DNA of 12,091 nt from Gammaproteobacteria bacterium (GTDB lineage: Bacteria; Pseudomonadota; Gammaproteobacteria; Steroidobacterales; Rariloculaceae), in contig JAFGNC010000591.1 in assembly GCA_016927175.1 (NCBI GenBank), forward strand, positions 1 through 12,091. The letters run 5' to 3'. This document shows positions 12,008 to 12,091 of this stretch, piece by piece; the first letter of the stretch is position 1; every line of letters starts with the position of its first letter. The translations under genes and the position numbers were made by a program. The notes under the pieces are model-generated. The model was not told the DNA's origin and searched no databases. It saw only the letters and a list, made by a program, of their open reading frames with translations.

Positions 12008-12091
12008 ATGAAAAAATTGCTTTTGATCGTCGCGCTTCTCGTTTTCGCCGCCGTCGGCGTCTGGGTCTGGGCCGGCCGCGCCGAAGGCCCC
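12008..12091 (+). CDS. N-terminus of a membrane-anchored or secreted protein (partial)
   Basis: The first 28 codons run to the window edge: two lysines, then a hydrophobic stretch from about residue 4 to 22, then GRAEGP. This is a signal peptide or single N-terminal membrane anchor placing the rest in the periplasm. The Gly-Arg-Ala-Glu-Gly-Pro ending reminds me of some periplasmic M23-type peptidases, but 28 residues are too few to claim a family. It is transcribed away from the histidine kinase. The ATG has no visible ribosome site. Confidence 0.6.
   Translation, partial: MKKLLLIVALLVFAAVGVWVWAGRAEGP

Overview
The window is very GC-rich DNA with tightly packed genes and long antisense shadow frames. 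It looks like a Gram-negative aerobic bacterium, probably a pseudomonadote: there are Sec signal peptides, lipoprotein signals, periplasmic PQQ-dependent alcohol oxidation and an A-type cytochrome c oxidase. I cannot place it more precisely.

Layout. (1) Positions 1-87 (+) hold the last 28 residues of a response-regulator receiver domain. (2) A six-gene leftward operon fills 7912-134. Its order is a lanthanide-type PQQ alcohol dehydrogenase (XoxF-like), its dedicated periplasmic binding-protein partner (XoxJ-like), a lipoprotein cytochrome c, oxidase subunit II with a C-terminal cytochrome c domain, a fused oxidase subunit I+III, and a small unrecognised membrane protein. The first five genes overlap or are 1-2 bases apart; the last follows after 21 bases. 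(3) A 130-base divergent intergenic region (7913-8042) separates this from a three-gene rightward operon (8043-10662): a small cytochrome c, a secreted GlcG/HbpS-like protein with a long Pro/Gln tract, and a CPA1-type sodium/proton antiporter. These overlap by 4 bases and by 1 base. (4) A cytoplasmic PAS histidine kinase (11786-10707, -) converges on the antiporter. (5) A 221-base gap with several inverted repeats leads to the first 28 codons of a rightward membrane-anchored or secreted protein at the right edge.

How it may work together (inference). The dehydrogenase oxidises a small alcohol in the periplasm. Electrons pass through one or both c-type cytochromes to the cytochrome domain on subunit II and then to the haem-copper centre. 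The main leftward operon therefore encodes a nearly complete route from alcohol to oxygen. The antiporter could adjust ion balance. The histidine kinase and receiver are possible regulators, but nothing in the sequence links them to the operons.

Most notable points: the dehydrogenase and terminal oxidase sharing one operon; glutamine in place of the conserved K-pathway lysine in oxidase subunit I, plus loss of both D-pathway asparagines; and similar Pro/Gln-rich low-complexity tracts on two divergently encoded periplasmic proteins. No RNA genes, CRISPR arrays or insertion sequences were seen.
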